Shown here one piece after another: positions 18,401-28,055 of a stretch of 64,000 nucleotides of DNA (within the stretch, counting starts at the first letter, position 1; each line of letters begins with the position of its first letter). Location of the stretch: assembly GCA_963764825.1 (NCBI GenBank), contig CAVXUA010000003.1, forward strand, positions 372,001 through 436,000, in the 5' to 3' direction. The notes beneath the pieces were generated by a model. It was not told the origin of the DNA. It worked only from the letters and a program-made list of their open reading frames with translations, and ran no database searches. Source of the stretch: JAZGGS01 sp963764825 (GTDB lineage Bacteria; Bacteroidota; Ignavibacteria; Ignavibacteriales; Ignavibacteriaceae). The position numbers and the translations under genes were made by a program.

Positions 18401-18417
18401 TTTGTTTATTAAAAATA

Positions 18418-18446
18418 AAAAGGGCGAACTTTTGTTCGCCCTTTTT
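18418..18446. terminator. Bidirectional terminator GGGCGAAC-TTTT-GTTCGCCC
   Basis: A perfect 8-bp GC-rich stem with a T4 loop, with A-rich and T-rich flanks, between convergent genes ending at 18400 and 18464. The core is identical to 1050-1065. Confidence 0.85.
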
Positions 18447-18463
18447 AAAAATTCATAGAAACA

Positions 18464-19120
18464 TTATTTCATCAAAATCATTTTTTTTGTTTTAACAAAA
18501 CTTCCAGCCTGCAGCTTATAAAAGTAAACACCGCTTGTAAGATTGGCGGCATTGAATTCAAATTCATATTCGCCTGCTGCCTGTACCTGGTTAATAATGG
18601 ATGATACTTCACTTCCTGCAGCATCATATATCTTAAGGCTGACAAAAGTTTTTTCAGCAACCAGATATTTAATTTTGGTTGATGGATTAAACGGATTGGG
18701 ATAGTTGCTGTAAAGTTTGTATGTAGTTATTGGGTCTGTAGAACCGCCAATCCCTGTTGTTGAAACAACAACGCTGGTGGAGCCCCAGTCACGGTTTGGA
18801 TCTTTATACCCAGCATTAACTGTGTAAACGCCTTCAGAAGGAGCAGTTAAAGTAAAAGGATTATTTGAAGTTGAGTTATTAACGGCAACTACCATTCCTT
18901 CTACAGTTACAAGTTCTCCTCCTACACTGCTGCTTGTACCCGAAACAGTTATTTCAACATCCAGCCCGTTGGCAACCGCAGAAACAATTCCGCTTTGCAG
19001 AGTGTGGCATCCAGAACCATCGCAACCTGGGGTTGTTCCATTGAAGCTTGGTTCTGAAAAATAGAGTGAGGTAAATAAGATTGTTATTAAAACAGAAAAA
19101 AGAGTGATATTTGTTTTCAT
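18464..19120 (-). CDS. T9SS-sorted exported protein with CX4CH motif (short paralogue)
   Basis: 218 residues: signal peptide (MKTNITLFSVLITILFTSLY), then PSFNGTTPGCDGSGCHTLQS with CDGSGCH (CX4CH). A beta domain of about 80 residues follows (EITVSGTSSSVGGELV, NPFTLTAPSEGVYTVNAGY), then the T9SS sorting domain (YSNYPNPFNPSTKIKY ... KKMILMK). It matches the N-terminal and C-terminal parts of 1109-2035 but lacks the fibronectin-like insert. AGGA precedes ATG 19120. Covalent haem attachment is possible, but CX4CH is not the standard spacing. The two Cys could equally form a disulfide or a metal site with His. Confidence 0.85.
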   Translation of the reverse strand: MKTNITLFSVLITILFTSLYFSEPSFNGTTPGCDGSGCHTLQSGIVSAVANGLDVEITVSGTSSSVGGELVTVEGMVVAVNNSTSNNPFTLTAPSEGVYTVNAGYKDPNRDWGSTSVVVSTTGIGGSTDPITTYKLYSNYPNPFNPSTKIKYLVAEKTFVSLKIYDAAGSEVSSIINQVQAAGEYEFEFNAANLTSGVYFYKLQAGSFVKTKKMILMK

Positions 19121-19283
19121 TGGTTCCTCCGAAATAAATTAATTGATAAATGGCAAAATTTGTCCATCTTCTTATATAGTTACATAAAGCAAAGGTTAAT
19201 GACAATAGAAATATTATTCACCTGGAAATTAGTACGATAACGCTAAAATATGTAAACAGTTCAATTATTTTTTTCGTAAAAAT

Positions 19284-19322
19284 GGCGAACAAAAGCCTGT
19301 CTGCTGACAAGCCAGGTTCGCC
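19284..19322 (-). terminator. GGCGAAC/GTTCGCC hairpin with a 25-base insert in the loop
   Basis: The same stem as the terminators at 1050 and 18424, but the T4 loop is replaced by AAAAGCCTGTCTGCTGACAA plus five more bases, which can fold by itself. It lies just beyond the stop of the minus-strand gene at 19346. Confidence 0.6.
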
Positions 19323-19345
19323 CTGAACATATTAAAAACTAAATA

Positions 19346-19809
19346 CTAATCGTTATCAACTTCGCCGCCGTGATCACCTACAAGCATCCACTTACCATTT
19401 TTCTTCATAAGTATATCTGTCCAGCGTCCTTTTTCCTGCACTGGTGTTCCGTCATTTCTTTCAATAACTTGTGAATAGTAGTAATGAACAAAAGCAAAGT
19501 CACCGTTAACCCAGATCCTTGCAGGGGTTAGCGTATGGAACTGGTTTTTCCCTTTCTTTGTCCAATAAGTAAATGATTTAACAACATTATCTCTTACGTG
19601 TGGTGCTTCATTTTCATAAGACCAGCCAAGATATGAATCATCAAAGTATCCCAGGAATAACAGTGGATCGCTGAGATTAGTTTCCCAGTATTTCTCAACT
19701 CCAGCCCAAACCTCTTTTTGTGCGTCAGTCCATTCCTGTGCAGAAGTAAAGCTGGTTAGTAACAAGAAAAAAACAGAATAAGCATAAAACTACCTGGTAG
19801 TTTTTTCAT
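19346..19809 (-). CDS. Exported NTF2-like protein (frameshift in signal peptide)
   Basis: About 154 residues. AGGAGG precedes ATG 19809, and restoring one base in the A7 run at 19767-19773 joins the signal peptide (MKKLPGSFMLILFF...) to the body. Otherwise only a TTG start inside the signal at 19765 is available. The body has the DUF4440/SnoaL-like pattern: DAQKEVWAGVEKYWETNLSD, IWVNGDFAFVHYYYSQVIE and KGRWTDILMKKNGKWMLVGD. GRWTDI...WKxV is the usual family end. The ligand is unknown. Confidence 0.75.
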
Positions 19810-20047
19810 TAGAGCCTCCTAATTAGTGATATGTAATTGAATAATTTGAAGATGAGAATTAATTCGTACGTAATATTATAAAAGATTAAACTATTAATAA
19901 ATGGCAAATTATGTGACAACGGACATTATGAATCCTATTCTGAATTCATCCTGGTTGATTTTCAGACAACCGATAATTAACTTCTTATCCAAATAAAATA
20001 GATGGATTTTGCATTCATTTAAATATCAACTAAAATAAGGATCAGAT

Positions 20048-20893
20048 ATGAAACTCGATTTTAAAGCTACCTTTGCAGTAATAACTTGTGTGTTGTTACT
20101 TGCAGCAGGTAACATATTTGCACAAAACCTGGAAACTCCTCGTCCAAGTCCAAATGCGACCGTTACACAAACTGTTGGTGTTACACACATTTCGATTGAT
20201 TACAGCAGCCCGGGAGTTAAGAACAGAAAGATTTGGGGCGAACTGGTTCCATTTGGAGAAGTCTGGCGTACCGGGGCTAACGAAGTAACTTCAATTACAT
20301 TTGATGATGCCGTTAAGATAAATGGAAACGACATCCAGGCAGGAACTTACGGAATTCATACCATCCCGGGCGAAACAGAATGGCAGATAATATTTAGTGG
20401 TGATACGGAAGTTGATGCCGGCTCAGAGTTTGATGAGAAGAAAGAAGTGTACAGAATAAAGGTGACACCGGTAGAAACGCCGTTCCTGGAAAGACTGACT
20501 TTTATTTTTACTAACACAACAGATGATAAAACTACTGTTAATCTTCTCTGGGAGAATTTAGGAATATCTTTCGATATAGAGGTTAATACAGGAGAACTTG
20601 TACTTACAAAATCACGCGAAAAATTATCATGGGTTCCAACATTCCAGGCAGCCAGCTATTGTTTGAACAGTGACGTAAATCTTGAAGAAGGATTGAGGTG
20701 GATACAAGCTTCCATATTACTTGATGAAGTTTACTGGAATACGAGGGTAATGGCACAAATACAAAACAAACTAGGAATGAATGATAAATCAATCAGCACA
20801 ATGGAAAAAGCAATTGAATTAGGCGGGAAAATGGAAAGCGCACCTTTTGATTATGACAGGATGAAGGAAATGTTAGCGGAGTGGAAAAAATAA
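20048..20893 (+). CDS. DUF2911 exported protein
   Basis: 281 residues with a Sec signal peptide (cleavage near IFAQ). Residues 27-190 are DUF2911: PRPSPNATVTQTVGVTHISI, YSSPGVKNRKIWGELVPFGE and VWRTGANEVTSITF are its hallmark blocks, and AGTYGIHTIPGETEWQIIF follows. The C-terminal 90 residues form helices resembling TPR units (LNEKGMNDKSISTMEKAIEL-like). The family is widespread in Bacteroidota and its function is unknown. A terminator follows at 20903. Confidence 0.85.
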   Translation: MKLDFKATFAVITCVLLLAAGNIFAQNLETPRPSPNATVTQTVGVTHISIDYSSPGVKNRKIWGELVPFGEVWRTGANEVTSITFDDAVKINGNDIQAGTYGIHTIPGETEWQIIFSGDTEVDAGSEFDEKKEVYRIKVTPVETPFLERLTFIFTNTTDDKTTVNLLWENLGISFDIEVNTGELVLTKSREKLSWVPTFQAASYCLNSDVNLEEGLRWIQASILLDEVYWNTRVMAQIQNKLGMNDKSISTMEKAIELGGKMESAPFDYDRMKEMLAEWKK

Positions 20894-20902
20894 TTTAGTA
20901 GT

Positions 20903-20938
20903 TGTTTATGGGTGGTCAGAAAGACCGCCCATAAACAG
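20903..20938. terminator. Strong hairpin TGTTTATGGGTGGTC/GACCGCCCATAAACA
   Basis: A 15-bp stem (with one G-T pair) and a five-base AGAAA loop, placed between the DUF2911 stop and a convergent T9SS gene. There is no long T-run after it. Confidence 0.7.
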
Positions 20939-20997
20939 TTTACTTTAACGTTAAAATCAAGAACACATTAACTATTCAAGATGATGAAGAGACTTAA

Positions 20998-23565
20998 TTA
21001 TTTTAATAGTATCATCTTCTTTGTTTCAATAAAGTCTCCAGACTGAATTTCGTAGAAATATATTCCGCTGGTGAGACCTTCTGCACTAAAATTTATTTCA
21101 TAACTTCCAGCAGATTTTTCCCCGTTAACAAGTGTTTTAATCTCTTCTCCAACAGCACTAAATATTTTTAGAGTTACAAATCCATCCCAGGGGATAGAAT
21201 ATCTAATCGTTGTGCTCGGATTAAATGGATTTGGGTAGTTTTGATAAAGTTGAAAGTTATTAACAATCAAATCTTCTTCTTCGTTAACTGAAGTAATAGT
21301 GCTTAAATCAATTTCAAACAATGATCTTCCATGAGTTCCTGCAACAAGTTTGTGGGTTGGCTGGTGATAATTTATATCATATACAGGCGAGTTTGGAAGA
21401 CCGGGTCCCAAAACTTCCCAACTAGTTCCCAGATCTTGTGTAAAAAAAACTCCGACGTCCGTTCCAACATATAATGTACTGTCATCATCATATTCTATAA
21501 TTATAGAATTTACGGGAACGTCAGGAAGATTTCCGCTAATATCGTTCCAGGTATTTCCGTAGTCTATTGTTCGGAATACGTGAGGATTTGTTTCATCAAG
21601 ATTATACCCGCTGATTGTAACATAAGCTGTTGAAGGTACTCTTTTATCTGCAAGAACATCAGTCATATATCTTTGCGGTAATATTCCGGTTTTATCTTCC
21701 CAGCCGGTTCCGGAATTTGTTGATACAGATAATTTTGCATCATCGGTTCCCACATAAATTACCCTTGTAATATTATCACTCTCAACTGCAGAGGTAACAC
21801 ATGTAATTGTTCCAAGTCTTCCGTTTGCACCTCTTGTAAGATCAGAACTTATTTCTGTCCAGTTGCTACCGCCGTTAGTTGTTCTGTGAAGTTTATAAGT
21901 CCCGAAATAAAGAATGTTAGGATCCTGCACATCTAGCACGTAAGGAGTAGACCAATTAGTTCTAGAAAAGTCAATACCGTTTCCTATATAGTTAAAACTT
22001 TGTCCACCATTAAAGCTTTTGCCAATTCCACCAAACTGAGATTCGGCATAAACAATATTTGAGTTTGTGTAATCAACTTTTGTATGGAAGCCATCACCTC
22101 CATAAATATGATCCCAGTTATTAATTGTACCATCAGATTTTAATGTACCATTATCTTGCGTTCCGCCAAGTTTAATTTCGGGTTGAAGGTAATCAATTTC
22201 AGTTGCATAGAATTGTGATATAGGTAAATCGTAGGATTTTGCCCATGGTGCCCCGCCTACAGTTGTATTAAACATTCCTCCGTCATTTCCAACTATTAAA
22301 TTGTCTTGGTTCGTTGGATTAATCCACATTGCATGCTGATCTGGATGCTGCTGATCAAAAGAGCCGGAATAAGAATTTGTAATATTTTGCCAACTACTTC
22401 CCCCGTTAGTTGATTTAAATAGATCAACATCAGCACAATAAACTAAATTATTGTCGTTCGGATCAACTTCAAGCAAACCAAAGTACCAACCAAATCCAGA
22501 AAATTCAGAGGGTAAAATTCCGGAGGGCATTTGAGCCCATATATTTCCTTTATCTGTTGATCTGTAAAACCCATGAAAAGTATTATCTGATCCATTGGGA
22601 GATGAAGCTTCTTTATAGAGAGCATAAACATAATTTGGATTGCTTGGTGCAACCGCAATACTTATTCTCCCTATTATAGGATTTGGTGCAGGAAGACCGT
22701 TTAATAGTTGTGTCCAGCTTGTACCACCATCGGTTGATTTATAAATTCCACTGTTCACACCAGCTGCTTTCCGAAATGACGGACCTCTCAGCCGTTCCCA
22801 CATTGCAGCATACATGACATTCAAATCACCCGGATCAATTGCAACATCTATTGCGCTAGTTGAATCGTTTAAAAATAAAACTTTATTCCAGCTTGCACCT
22901 GCATCAGTTGATTTATAAATGCCCCTGTTATCACCCTTTGAGTAAAGACCACCGGATACAGCAGCGTAAATTAAATTTGTATTTAAAGGATGAATTTCAA
23001 TTTCAGCTATATGCCTGGAATCCTCCAAACCTGATATAAACCAGGTTTCTCCATTATCTGTTGATTTCAACATACCGAATCCTGCATAAGAATCAGTACT
23101 GATATTTGCTTCGCCTGTTCCGCAATAAATAGTATTTGAATTAGCAGGATCAATAACAAGGGAACCGATTGACAAGCTTGGGAAGAAATCTGTTTTGGGT
23201 ATCCAGCTATTTCCCAAATCAGTTGATTTGAAAATTCCTCCGGCTGCTGCGCCTATATAAAGAAAATTATTGGCAGGATCATAATCCAGCGCTGTTATTC
23301 TTCCACCAACGTTAGATGGACCAACAGGGTACCAGCCTGTACCAAGTACAGTGGAATTTTTACTTATCATCTTTTCTTTTTCTTCGATTGCCGAAAAATA
23401 TTTTTCCATTGGAATTGTTTCATTAGGATAAGCTCTTTGTAAATAAAACCAATCGCTTGGATAAAACTTTTTATCAAGATTAATTTCTTGTTCAGGAATA
23501 TCAATAAGCGAGTAAGTAAATGCTGCAAAAAGTATTGTAATCACTAGATTAATAATTCTGTTCAT
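20998..23565 (-). CDS. Large T9SS-sorted BNR/sortilin-like repeat protein
   Basis: 855 residues, uninterrupted. Signal peptide at the N-terminus (IINLVITILFAAFTYSLI). Residues about 60-740 consist of many BNR/sortilin-like propeller blades (AAGGIFKSTDLGNSW, GIYKSTDAGASW, GLEDSRHIAEIEIHPLNTN and similar). The last 85 residues are a T9SS type A sorting domain (LYQNYPNPFNPSTTIRY ... KKMILLK). Proteins of this kind are secreted beta-propellers, often annotated as exo-sialidase-like, but no catalytic Asp-box set proves hydrolase activity here. Probably cell-surface attached. Confidence 0.88.
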   Translation of the reverse strand: MNRIINLVITILFAAFTYSLIDIPEQEINLDKKFYPSDWFYLQRAYPNETIPMEKYFSAIEEKEKMISKNSTVLGTGWYPVGPSNVGGRITALDYDPANNFLYIGAAAGGIFKSTDLGNSWIPKTDFFPSLSIGSLVIDPANSNTIYCGTGEANISTDSYAGFGMLKSTDNGETWFISGLEDSRHIAEIEIHPLNTNLIYAAVSGGLYSKGDNRGIYKSTDAGASWNKVLFLNDSTSAIDVAIDPGDLNVMYAAMWERLRGPSFRKAAGVNSGIYKSTDGGTSWTQLLNGLPAPNPIIGRISIAVAPSNPNYVYALYKEASSPNGSDNTFHGFYRSTDKGNIWAQMPSGILPSEFSGFGWYFGLLEVDPNDNNLVYCADVDLFKSTNGGSSWQNITNSYSGSFDQQHPDQHAMWINPTNQDNLIVGNDGGMFNTTVGGAPWAKSYDLPISQFYATEIDYLQPEIKLGGTQDNGTLKSDGTINNWDHIYGGDGFHTKVDYTNSNIVYAESQFGGIGKSFNGGQSFNYIGNGIDFSRTNWSTPYVLDVQDPNILYFGTYKLHRTTNGGSNWTEISSDLTRGANGRLGTITCVTSAVESDNITRVIYVGTDDAKLSVSTNSGTGWEDKTGILPQRYMTDVLADKRVPSTAYVTISGYNLDETNPHVFRTIDYGNTWNDISGNLPDVPVNSIIIEYDDDSTLYVGTDVGVFFTQDLGTSWEVLGPGLPNSPVYDINYHQPTHKLVAGTHGRSLFEIDLSTITSVNEEEDLIVNNFQLYQNYPNPFNPSTTIRYSIPWDGFVTLKIFSAVGEEIKTLVNGEKSAGSYEINFSAEGLTSGIYFYEIQSGDFIETKKMILLK

Positions 23566-23778
23566 GTCAACCCTTTAAATATTGTCAATAACTATTTTTG
23601 TTAGTGTCTAAATATAGCTAAAGTGAGTAAAATATAAGTTTGCCTTAGAAACTGTTTACTCCTATAAACGGTAATATTAGGTGTTTACAAATTAATATTA
23701 ACGGCAAATATAAATGCTGGGATTATTCATATTGCATTGGGGAAGTATTACAATTACTAAATCTGAATCCAGTTAATA

Positions 23779-25302
23779 TTAACTATACTCAACCGCTTTA
23801 TTTGCGGTTTGTTTTGCTTTGTAGATGGGAATTTTAAAAGAAAATGAGGTTCCTTCGCCTTCAGTGCTTTTCACATCAATGGAGATATTGTGTACTTCCA
23901 GAATTTTTTTAACTATTGTTAACCCTAAGCCCAATCCAACATTATCATGCATATTTGTTCTCTCGGCTTTCTGGTACCTATCAAAAATATGTGGTAAATC
24001 TTCAGTGTTTATTCCTGCACCTGTATCCTTAACGGATAAAAGAATCTCTTCCTTTTGAGGTGATAAACTAATTGTAATATTTCCACTTTCGGGGGTAAAC
24101 TTAATTGCGTTATCCAATAAATTTTGAAGCACCTTTTCCATCATACCGATATCCGCATATACCAAAGGCAGATTAAAAGGAAATTTCAGAGCGAGATCTA
24201 TCTTTTTGGGTTCTGCAATTATAAGGTTCTTCTGCTGCACGTCCTGCACAAGTTCTGCAATCGAAAATGGTTCGGGATTGGGAACAGTTTCTCTTGCTTC
24301 AAGTTTTGATAGTTCAAATAATTCTTCAACTAAATTTTTTAATCTTTCGGTACTTCCGAAAATTGTTTGCATATATTTCTTTTTGTCTTCATCGGTAAGA
24401 GTATCTGCTTTCATTAATATAGTTTCAATATAGCCCTGTATTGTTGCAAGCGGTGTTCTTAAATCGTGGGATACATTTGCTACCAACTCCCTTCTCAAAT
24501 TATCCATCGTTTTCATCTCCTCTATATTGCTTACAATTGTATCTGCCATTTCATTAAATGAATCTGCAAATTCTCCCAGTTCGCCACTGCTTTTGAATTT
24601 TATTCTTGTATTAAGATCACCGTCTTTAAATCTTCTTATTACATAAATAATCTTGCTTAAGTTTCTTGTGATAAATGCAAGCGCGATTAAACTGATTAAT
24701 GCTGCAGCTATAAGAGTGATTGTCATTGAACGAACTCCCAGTCTTAACATATAACTGCCAAATACAAACTGTGTAGCATTCTCATATTCTTCTCCGCCAA
24801 GAATAACATACATGTAACCCATAAGAACAGAGTTTTCGTAAACCTCTGATGCAGAGAAACCTTTCATAACAGTTTCATTTTTCGGATCAACGCCCATAAC
24901 AAAAGTAGATGTACCAACTTCTATAAATTCTTTTATTGGATCTAATGGAACATAGTCCAACTTGATTACTTTATCCGGCGCAAAGTATGTTAAAATTTTC
25001 CCTTCGGTGTTAAGTAGATAAACTTCGATACTTGGATTTATAATCATAACATCGTGGAAGACTTCCTTAAGCACTTCTTCGTTTGTTTCCCCGTTAATAA
25101 AACATTTATTCTCGGCAGCAATATGTGGAGCAACTTCTGCATTTAGTTTTTGTCCTGCTTCCTGGAAGTACATCTCTGCTGTGTAAACAGATATGTAAAG
25201 GTAAACAACTGAAAGAACCAGCAGTGTTAGCAAAAAAATTGCGCTAATCTTCCAGAATATACTTGTGAGAAAACGATTTTTTCTTTTTTGATTTCCCTTC
25301 AT
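23779..25302 (-). CDS. Sensor histidine kinase
   Basis: 507 residues from ATG 25302 (GAGG upstream). A longer start overlapping the regulator gene is less likely. Order: TM1 about 18-38, a periplasmic sensor region of about 150 residues, TM2 about 190-212, HAMP (NLSKIIYVIRRFKDGDLNTR), and HisKA with phospho-acceptor His279 (ELVANVSHDLRTPLA). The HATPase_c boxes are N (NLLDNAIKFTP), G1 (DTGAGI) and G2 (GLGLGLTIVKK). It lies 7 bp after its response regulator, so the two form one operon. The signal sensed is unknown. Confidence 0.92.
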   Translation of the reverse strand: MKGNQKRKNRFLTSIFWKISAIFLLTLLVLSVVYLYISVYTAEMYFQEAGQKLNAEVAPHIAAENKCFINGETNEEVLKEVFHDVMIINPSIEVYLLNTEGKILTYFAPDKVIKLDYVPLDPIKEFIEVGTSTFVMGVDPKNETVMKGFSASEVYENSVLMGYMYVILGGEEYENATQFVFGSYMLRLGVRSMTITLIAAALISLIALAFITRNLSKIIYVIRRFKDGDLNTRIKFKSSGELGEFADSFNEMADTIVSNIEEMKTMDNLRRELVANVSHDLRTPLATIQGYIETILMKADTLTDEDKKKYMQTIFGSTERLKNLVEELFELSKLEARETVPNPEPFSIAELVQDVQQKNLIIAEPKKIDLALKFPFNLPLVYADIGMMEKVLQNLLDNAIKFTPESGNITISLSPQKEEILLSVKDTGAGINTEDLPHIFDRYQKAERTNMHDNVGLGLGLTIVKKILEVHNISIDVKSTEGEGTSFSFKIPIYKAKQTANKAVEYS

Positions 25303-25309
25303 AGTAACC

Positions 25310-26014
25310 TCAGATATCCTCGCTTTCATTAAACCTGTATCCAACTCCCCACGAAGTTAAAATATATTTTGGATCAGACAGATTGGATTCAATCTTACTT
25401 CTTAACCTGTTTATATGTGAATTAACTGTATGCTCATACCCGTTATATTGATAACCCCAAAGAATATTAAGAAGTTGTTCTCTTGTATACGTTCTGCCAG
25501 GATGGGAAGCAAGTAGATGCAACAGATCAAATTCTTTTGGAGTTAACTCTATTCTATCTTCATCCAAAAGCACTCTCCGATTCGCAACCTCTATCTTCAA
25601 ATCTCCAAAGGTGATATCAGCTTCATTATCGATCTCTTTTTTTATAGCTTCGATTCTTCTGAATATTGCTTTAACCCTTGCTATAAATTCTCTTATTCCG
25701 AATGGTTTAGTAAGGTAGTCGTCTGCTCCTACTTCAAGCCCAAGAACTTTATCAAATTCTTCAGATTTTGAAGTGAGCATTAATATCGGTGTGTAGATGT
25801 CTTTCCTGCGCACTTCTTTGCATATTTCAAGACCGTCTAACTTCGGAAGCATTAAATCCAAAACGATCAGATCAAACTGATCGTTTAAAGCGTGCTTTAA
25901 TCCCTCTACACCATCAGCTGATTGTGTAACTTCGCAGTTCAAATCTGTTAAGTGAATTTTTAGAAGATCGGATATAGATTTATCGTCTTCAACTACTAAT
26001 ACGTTTTTCATCAT
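25310..26014 (-). CDS. OmpR-family response regulator
   Basis: 234 residues. Receiver domain with acidic pocket (VVEDD), phospho-acceptor Asp53 (VLDLMLPKLDG), and conserved Lys103 (YLTKPF). A winged-helix Trans_reg_C domain occupies residues about 135-230 (LTPKEFDLLHLLASHPGRTY, YTVNSHINRLRSKIE-like). It is first in the operon with the kinase at 23779-25302. The gap upstream (26015-26102) probably holds the promoter. Confidence 0.93.
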   Translation of the reverse strand: MMKNVLVVEDDKSISDLLKIHLTDLNCEVTQSADGVEGLKHALNDQFDLIVLDLMLPKLDGLEICKEVRRKDIYTPILMLTSKSEEFDKVLGLEVGADDYLTKPFGIREFIARVKAIFRRIEAIKKEIDNEADITFGDLKIEVANRRVLLDEDRIELTPKEFDLLHLLASHPGRTYTREQLLNILWGYQYNGYEHTVNSHINRLRSKIESNLSDPKYILTSWGVGYRFNESEDI

Positions 26015-26102
26015 TTTACTTTGTGATTGATTTCAATACAAAAATAATATGAAATCATAACAAAACTATCACAGTATAGTAAATAATAAGAATTGAATTA
26101 GA

Positions 26103-26134
26103 AAAAAGGACTGTAAGTGATTACAGCCCTTTTA
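26103..26134 (-). terminator. AAAAGGACTGTAA/TTACAGCCCTTTT terminator
   Basis: A long stem with a four-base loop and an A/T-flanked base, immediately beyond the stop of the repeat lipoprotein at 26143. Confidence 0.75.
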
Positions 26135-26142
26135 GGAGAGAG

Positions 26143-27850
26143 TTATCGAGAAACTGTTCCTGTTGGGAACGAAGAAAGATTTGTGTCCATCATGTAAGTT
26201 GTATGATCAACTGCATTCATTGGAATATTGCCAACTAACGGTTTTAATGTAAACGGATCTGCACTGTTATCAGGCGATGGTTCAATTGAAATAACGGCAA
26301 CTCCCCCTGCAATATCTGTTGGAAAAGTTAAACCTGCCGGAGCGTTTAATAAAAAGTCCTCTCCAGGGAATGGTGGTCCCGGCATAGTGCTGCTGTATGG
26401 ATCAGCATCATCAAAATCAGATATATTCGTGAAGGTTCCTGTAGAAACAGGCACGCCATTAATAACCGTCCATCCCTCATACTTCCAGCCAGCCGGAAGA
26501 GTTTGTAAAGTTAATCCTGCAGATGCACCAGCAACCGTAATCGTTACAGCTCCAGTGGGATAGACTCCTGCATTATTATCCATTGGATAAGTTACATGAT
26601 CCATAGCATTGGTTGGGATCATTCCAATAAGGGGCTTTAGTGTAAAGGGAGAAGCATCATCATCAGGAAAAGGTTCAATAGATATAACTGCAACATCGCC
26701 AGCTATATCTGTAGGAAAAGTTAATCCTGGAGGCGCATTAAGTAAAAAGTCCTCTCCCGGAAATGGCGGGCCAGGCATTGTACTGCTGTATGGATCAGCA
26801 TCATCAAACAACTGTTGCATCCGTAAATGTTCCTGTTGTTACTGGTGTTCCATTAATCACCGTCCAACCCTCATATTTCCATCCATCAGGGAGAGTTGGG
26901 AGAAATAATCCCTGTGCAGGACTTCCCGAAGATAGATCAAGGAACCAGATACCGCTGTTCTCATCTGTATTTGCTCCATTTGTCGGAGTAGCGAGTATGT
27001 AATTTCCGGTAGAGCTTAAAAAGTCATCTCCCAAAGCAGAAGAATGACCAACACTTAACATTGCACTTTCACCGGAAACATCACCAGCTAAGTAATGAGT
27101 CATAGCCGGGATATCATCTACATCTCCTGTCGGTTCAATGGTAAGCACAAATTCAGTGGCTGAGCTAAGATCTCCACCCAAATTAAATTCACCATTTGTT
27201 ATTTCCATCCCGTTTAAGTCAACCAGGTTTCCGTTGGAATCTAAATTAAATTTACCAGTTGATACAGGAGAGCCGTCTACAATAGCCCATCCTTCATAAT
27301 GATATCCGTTTAACAGCGGATCCAATCCAGTAAAATTTATTGCAAAGGTAGTGCTCGGTGGATTTAGAAACCAAATACCACTGTTTTCGTTTGTCATTGC
27401 ACCATCAGTAGGAGTTGCTAAAATATAGTTTCCTGTCGCGTTTGCAAAATCAATACCTAACGCTGAACCATGGTCAGTTGTAACACTTGCCGAATTGTTG
27501 CTGAAATCTCCTGCAAGTATATGAACTTCGCTTGGATTTGGATCCGAATCGGGATTTGGTTCGATAGTTAACACAAAAGAAGTTGCAGCTGAAAGTTCGT
27601 TTGCATCAAGTTCAAACTCAGTTTGGCTAAGACTTCCATTTGCATCAACACTAAATGTTCCTGTTGATACTGGACTGCCGTTAACTATAATCCATCCTTC
27701 ATACAAAGCATCGGCACCAAGGTCTTCTAAACCATTTAAATTTAAGGTTAATGTAGTACCAGATGGTTGGGGAACGATAGTTGGCTCTTCATTTGAGCAT
27801 CCGAAGAAGGTAAGTAACGAAATAGCCCCGATTAAAGTTAGTATTCTCAT
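26143..27850 (-). CDS. Repeat lipoprotein, YEGW...NGxPVSTGTF modules (one frameshift)
   Basis: About 568 residues after one extra base near 26806-26815 is removed. The signal ends LTFFGCSNEE (lipobox). The mature protein has four related modules, each with a YEGWxI(V/I)NGxPVSTGTF signature. The last two (FDDADPYSSTMPGPPFPGED, LTFPTDIAG, AVISIEP) are nearly identical over about 130 residues, showing a recent internal duplication. Modules of this kind resemble beta-sandwich domains annotated as anti-sigma-factor-like in related genomes, but no membrane helix or zinc motif supports regulation here. It is probably a surface lipoprotein. Confidence 0.7.
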
Positions 27851-27955
27851 AATTTTTCCAATTTATTATTAATCGAATTAATTTCAGGAGAAAACTAATT
27901 TTAAAATATCACGGAATAATCACAGGAAAGTAAAGTTTGTGTAATGATGGCTAAA

Positions 27956-28028
27956 ATTATTGGCAGGCAGGCCGAAACTTGTCCTCCCGTAACAAAAATT
28001 TAAGTTAAGCAGCTAATGCAGAAATTCT
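27956..28028 (+). repeat. Intergenic repeat E, copy 1
   Basis: About 72 bp recognisable again at 31428-31499, sharing ATTGG, AGGC, AACTTG, CTTCCCGT-like, TTAGCAG and GAAATTCT blocks in the same order. It lies after the radical SAM gene stop. No other feature is seen in the gap 27851-28055. Confidence 0.65.
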
Positions 28029-28055
28029 AAGAAACTATTACAAAAAAAGAATGAT

